From contig CAYJDW010000123.1 of assembly GCA_964368985.1 (NCBI GenBank), positions 1 to 6,800 on the forward strand: 6,800 bases of DNA, given 5' to 3'. The notes beneath the pieces are model-generated. The model had not been told where the DNA came from. It saw nothing but the letters and a program-made list of their open reading frames with translations, and made no database searches. This document shows, in pieces, positions 6,669 through 6,800 of this stretch (its first letter is position 1; each line of letters opens with the position of its first letter). This DNA comes from G023898405 sp964368985. GTDB taxonomy: Bacteria > Myxococcota > UBA727 > JABDBI01. The position numbers and the translations under genes were made by a program.

Positions 6669-6800
6669 TTAACCCCCGGGATCGCGGCTTACCATACTTG
6701 GTAATGTAACTAAAGGACCTGCCCAATTTGTGGGGTCCTCTTCATAGCCCCAAGAACCAGAGGATAGAAATGAGTTTGGAGCAGGGAATACATCCGTCGA
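6669..6800 (-). CDS. Possible C-terminal end of a gene running off the window (partial)
   Basis: On the minus strand, one frame is open from the window's right edge to a TAA at 6669-6671, 43 codons. The translation is rich in Ser, Gly, Pro, Asn and Trp, with a stretch SWGYEEDPTNWAGPL, and ends in SRDPGG. That composition looks like the tail of an exported or surface protein rather than random AT-rich sequence, and GC content drops sharply right after the stop, as at a gene end. No domain can be recognised and the start lies outside the window. An open run of this length can occur by chance. A competing reading is a plus-strand gene starting at ATG 6770. Confidence 0.4.
   Translation of the reverse strand, partial: STDVFPAPNSFLSSGSWGYEEDPTNWAGPLVTLPSMVSRDPGG

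Noticed and set aside
6714..6739. Inverted repeat AGGACC ... GGTCCT with a 14-nt loop.
   Set aside because: There is no T-tract on either side and it falls inside the likely minus-strand coding end, so neither terminator nor operator is supported.
6770..6800. A plus-strand ATG with AGAGGA five nt upstream (MSLEQGIHPS, running off the edge).
   Set aside because: Only ten codons are visible and it conflicts with the longer minus-strand frame; it is kept only as an alternative for that partial gene.

Overview
This window comes from a bacterial chromosome. It carries a complete, canonical str operon on the minus strand, a divergently transcribed Hanks-type Ser/Thr kinase, a queuosine-pathway gene and a sparse, AT-rich right end. 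GC content is moderate. EF-Tu, EF-G, S12 and S7 are all normal bacterial forms, and QueG fits a queuosine-making bacterium. The translation proteins look broadly proteobacterial or delta-like: EF-Tu begins MSKEKFSRDKPHVN, and parts of EF-G resemble alphaproteobacterial sequences while others resemble delta or cyanobacterial ones. I cannot place the organism below that level by eye, and an uncultured or poorly sampled lineage is possible.

Layout, right to left on the minus strand: a candidate promoter (about 4362-4389) and a leader with a GC-rich bulged hairpin (4304-4328) precede rpsL (S12), rpsG (S7), fusA (EF-G) and tuf (EF-Tu). The gaps are 45, 23 and 72 nt, each with a recognisable Shine-Dalgarno sequence. 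This is the classical order and one transcription unit is likely; the left edge cuts just after the tuf stop. Diverging from rpsL on the plus strand is a soluble single-domain protein kinase (4486-5397) with a complete catalytic residue set but noncanonical motifs (HND, DFA, poor glycine loop). It converges on queG (epoxyqueuosine reductase, minus strand), and the two genes overlap tail to tail by 59 nt.

Right of queG, a short hairpin followed by seven T's (6361-6383, plus strand) precedes a probable 58-aa secreted peptide with a C-x8-C motif. An AT-rich spacer follows, then a possible 3' end of another minus-strand gene running off the window (6669-6800). The four str genes and queG all serve translation: ribosomal subunit, elongation factors and tRNA wobble-base modification. 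The kinase may or may not be linked to them; only position suggests it.

I found no mobile element, CRISPR array, rRNA or tRNA, and no clear evidence of a new multi-gene system. The points most worth a second look are the rpsL leader hairpin, the atypical kinase with its convergent overlap, and the terminator plus small secreted peptide block.
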